Assembly (NCBI RefSeq): GCF_001949145.1
Contig: NW_019091529.1
Span: 1,028,810-1,059,504, forward strand
DNA from: Acanthaster planci
Taxonomy: Eukaryota > Echinodermata > Asteroidea > Valvatida > Acanthasteridae
Length of the DNA: 30,695 nucleotides
Direction of reading: 5' to 3'
Below are positions 28,626 to 30,695 of this stretch, in pieces (position 1 is the stretch's first letter; every line of letters starts with the position of its first letter). The position numbers and the translations under genes are program-made. Below the pieces are notes generated by a model. The model made no database searches and had not been told where the DNA came from. It was given only the letters and a program-made list of their open reading frames with translations.

Positions 28626-28871
28626 TTATTCCATGTCTAAAATTTCAGGCGCGTGTGCAGTTGTTTGAATTTCTGTTGGTGGTTGATCAATTTGAAATTG
28701 CACAGGCGTTGACTTATTTTTAAAAATTAAAAAAAGTGCGAGTGCGCCAATCGCTAAACCGCCCAATATCAGATTTTTATTTTCCAAAACCGTTTTATAA
28801 ATTATATTTTCTGAGCCCGGGTCACTCGCTTCAGATTCGCCTGTTTTCATTTTGGCTAACTGCTGCTTCAT
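28626..28871 (-). CDS. Small single-span membrane protein (right copy)
   Basis: An intact 81-codon ORF. The N-terminus MKQQLAKMK is followed by an acidic/Ser-rich linker, a transmembrane span at about residues 33-50 (LILGGLAIGALALFLIF), the KNK patch, a Gln/Pro/Thr-rich tail and a final ILDME. It is ten residues longer than the left copy because of insertions in both linkers. The start is 30 nt after the stop of the upstream gene. One of the few intact genes in this copy. Confidence 0.7.
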   Translation of the reverse strand: MKQQLAKMKTGESEASDPGSENIIYKTVLENKNLILGGLAIGALALFLIFKNKSTPVQFQIDQPPTEIQTTAHAPEILDME

Positions 28872-28901
28872 TTTTTACCCTGTTCCAGGCGTTTTGGATT
28901 T

Positions 28902-29509
28902 TTAATTTTCGTCACTGTCTGTACCTGCGTCTTTGCTGGACTGCTCGTTGGCTTTGGCGTTACTTCTTCCTTTGACATCTTCTTTTAATATAAGAGAACT
29001 TTTGTTAAAGTCCAAATGTTTAGTCGTAAGTAAAGTAGCTACCAGTGGTGATAGGTAAATTCCGTATTTAAAACAAAGTTCACTTAAAAAGTGGCCCATT
29101 GTTTGATTTATAATTGGATCGTCATTTAAATTTTTCGTAAAATCTTCGGAATTTAAATCGATATTTAAACCTAGGAAAATTACTGGCGTAGCAATGCCTA
29201 AAAGACGCGTGTGTAAACTCAGGATGGCGTTACCAGCGTATTAACGATTTCTTTGCCAAATTTAACTTCATACAGATTAAAAAGTTTTTCTTGCTCTGCG
29301 GGATTTAGGGTCTCAATTTCCTTTACAGAATATTCCTTGCCGAGGTATTTTTTTGTATTCGCCAGATGCCACTATTGAACATATAAACGATCTTTGACGT
29401 TTTGTTTGGGTTCGGATGATTTTGCGTCGACTTTTGAATCGGAGAGTATACTTAAAATGTCGTCCGTTTTAATATAAGATTTTTAAAATTGTTTAATGCT
29501 TGCTGCCAT
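28902..29509 (-). pseudogene. Polinton cluster protein 'a' (right copy)
   Basis: The ATG at 29507-29509 is followed within nine codons by a stop caused by a frameshift. Coding then continues through SILSDSKVDAK, an in-frame TAG near 29375, and KKYLGKEYSVKEIETL. KEIVNTLVTPS is followed by another shift near 29220, then IATPVIFLGLNIDL, DDPIINQTMGHFLSELCFKYGIYLSP and LLTTKHLDFNKSSLI. A polar tail ends at 28902. About 200 residues, with moderately hydrophobic helices in the C-terminal half. Homologous to the truncated 2148-2478. Function unknown. Confidence 0.65.
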
Positions 29510-29534
29510 TTATTTATAACAAAATTTTAAAAAA

Positions 29535-29569
29535 TGGTGCAGCTAGACTATAAAAGCCCAGCTGCACCA
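29535..29569. promoter_or_regulatory. Hairpin with TATA box upstream of the minus-strand cluster
   Basis: A perfect inverted repeat GGTGCAGCT/AGCTGCACC (29536-29544 and 29560-29568). Its 15-nt loop contains TATAAAAG (29549-29556, plus-strand orientation). It lies just upstream of the minus-strand cluster start (29509) and where a divergent plus-strand gene (integrase in the left copy) would begin, so it may be the divergent promoter region of the element. Confidence 0.5.
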
Positions 29570-29580
29570 AAATTTAAAGA

Positions 29581-29957
29581 GATTTTAACTACTTACAAAT
29601 CAGTTGACTCGACACTCATATAACATTTTTTCATTAAATTGCATCTCCGGCAAGCGAGCACGCAATTCCATTCCACGTGCCCGAAGTCTGTATGTAATCA
29701 ATTTGAGGCAAAATAAATTGCAGTTTCAAATAATTTATCACCGCGGAACATTGGAGGCTCTTGTCACTAAGTGGGTCAGTAATGTTTACTTACGGTTGCT
29801 GGCAAGGTAATTTAATGCCTCGAACTAGTTACTGGCGTGACCTTAAAATGGTAGTAGCACTGAAGAGAGTTACTCCCGGTCACTTTTGCTTGAGCAGCCG
29901 TGGCGTTTGGTTGGAAAAGAGAAAATCTGTCTTTTTGCAAAAACAATTTTGTTAGTT
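29581..29957. other. Unassigned stretch between Polinton fragment and gag-like ORF
   Basis: No integrase coding is found where it would be expected. The sequence may be the leader or terminal repeat of the retroelement that follows. A minus-strand stretch near 29640-29700 is open (RARGMELRARLPEMQF) but is not recognised. Confidence 0.35.
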
Positions 29958-30695
29958 ATGCCCTGCGCCAATTCCAAGCGGCGGGCTCCTTCTGGGCCGA
30001 CGAATGGAGCGAAGCGTGCTCGGGGGCGGCCTCGCAAGTCTTCCCGTCAAGATGCGTCGGTGGTCGCGGTCCTTGCAGGGTCTAGTGCACCGCAGCTTGC
30101 ATCGCCCGGTCCGGATACCACGATTATACCGTTGGCTACGGTCGGAATGATTCCAGACAGTGGGAGTGTTGAGGCTACCCATGCAACGCCAGCGCCCGCT
30201 ACCATCGGTCACCCGTGGTGTCGGGAACTTCAGCTCCAAGCACATTGTCAATTACCTTCTCTTGCGATTCGAATATGCCATTAACTAGCGTCTGTGACGA
30301 TCTTGGGGCTGCGATTCCTCAACATCTAAAAGACAAAATTTGGAGGGGGGAGTACGTAGAATTTGGAACCTTGTTGAAGTCGTCGCGCGGCGCGGGCTGG
30401 GATAATTCCTTTGACGAGACACTTTTTACAATCGGGTCCAATGAGTCCCCACTTTGGCAGATTCGTCCCCATAAGCAGGCTCCGCGTATTACGTCTATCG
30501 AGCAGTGGACGTCAGCGTTTCTTATTTTTGCATCCGTGTATTTGTTGCGACATCCTACCCACGTGCGTTCGTTACTGAAGTACGCAGACACTATTCGACC
30601 TGCAGCATTTCGACATGTGGGGTATGGTTGGCGCGAGTACGACATCCAGTTTCGATTGCGCCAGGCGCGTGTGCCGTCGCGCTCTGGGGCAACTA
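29958..30695 (+). pseudogene. Gag-like ORF1 of a DIRS/Ngaro-type or related retroelement, partial
   Basis: The ATG at 29958 opens a basic N-terminus (KRARGRPRKSSR, AT-hook-like) and a Ser/Pro/Ala-rich linker. The frame closes at 30284, while conserved-looking coding continues in another frame to the window edge: CDDLGAAIPQHLKDKIWRGE, then SIEQWTSAFLIFASVYLL and a YDIQFRLRQAR block. A single frameshift near 30210 would explain this. I associate the KIWRGE/EQWT-AFLIF/YD-QFRLR pattern with uncharacterised ORF1 proteins of tyrosine-recombinase retroelements in invertebrates, from memory only. It runs off the right edge. GC content is higher than in the neighbouring Polinton. Confidence 0.55.

Larger units (their letters stand above)
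21736..29580. mobile_element. Polinton/Maverick-like element, right fragment
   Basis: Eight or so closely packed plus-strand genes, a palindromic terminator, and a minus-strand cluster homologous in order and sequence to 302-2478. The right copy lacks integrase and polymerase, which are what the left copy retains, so the two fragments are complementary halves of one element family. Most genes contain one or more frameshifts. Beyond about 29580 the expected integrase is absent and another retroelement begins. Confidence 0.75.

Overview
This is eukaryotic (metazoan) nuclear DNA, not bacterial or phage DNA. The support is two spliced exons of a CLN3/battenin-like gene, a tRNA-like Pol III promoter, several decayed DIRS-type (tyrosine-recombinase) retroelements, and two broken copies of a Polinton/Maverick-like (adintovirus-like) element. 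The combination suggests a marine invertebrate, but I cannot fix the phylum from sequence alone.

Layout. (1) 173-4605: left Polinton-like fragment. It holds the 3' tail of a capsid-like gene, a palindromic terminator, a minus-strand cluster of coiled-coil and small membrane proteins, an rve (DDE) integrase on the plus strand, and a convergent protein-primed family B DNA polymerase that stops just upstream of motif A. (2) 4606-15237: repeat-dominated DNA. It holds DIRS fragment A (about 5840-6640), DIRS fragment B (about 7785-12000, interrupted near 9286-11090), a 223-bp direct repeat present twice, and a degenerate array of TGACGTCA/ATGATGTCAT-bearing units. (3) 15238-19962: the last two exons of a CLN3-like gene on the plus strand. 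The final intron contains DIRS copy C, bounded by inverted terminal repeats (about 15455-19470). (4) 20205-21735: poly(A) signal, tRNA-like sequence, and another DIRS terminal fragment near 21000-21215. (5) 21736-29580: right Polinton-like fragment with the complementary half of the gene set. Plus-strand genes are a basic protein, a Cys-triplet protein, an unknown protein, a TFIIB-like factor, two further unknown or structural proteins, a hydrophobic coiled-coil protein ending near PPxY and PTAP motifs, and a capsid-like protein. A second palindromic terminator and a second copy of the minus-strand membrane-protein cluster follow. (6) 29958-30695: start of a gag-like ORF of another retroelement, running off the window.

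The two Polinton-like fragments lie in the same orientation and overlap only in the terminator and minus-strand cluster. Together they outline one element architecture: plus-strand morphogenesis and transcription genes, then a bidirectional palindrome, then the minus-strand membrane/coiled-coil cluster, then integrase, then convergent polymerase. Most of these genes carry frameshifts or stops, so both copies look dead. The points most worth a second look are the TFIIB-like factor, the Cys-every-third-residue protein, the adjacent PPxY/PTAP motifs, the 2-5 nt gene spacing in a eukaryotic element, and the palindrome with compensatory changes. All family assignments come from reading motifs; no database search was run.
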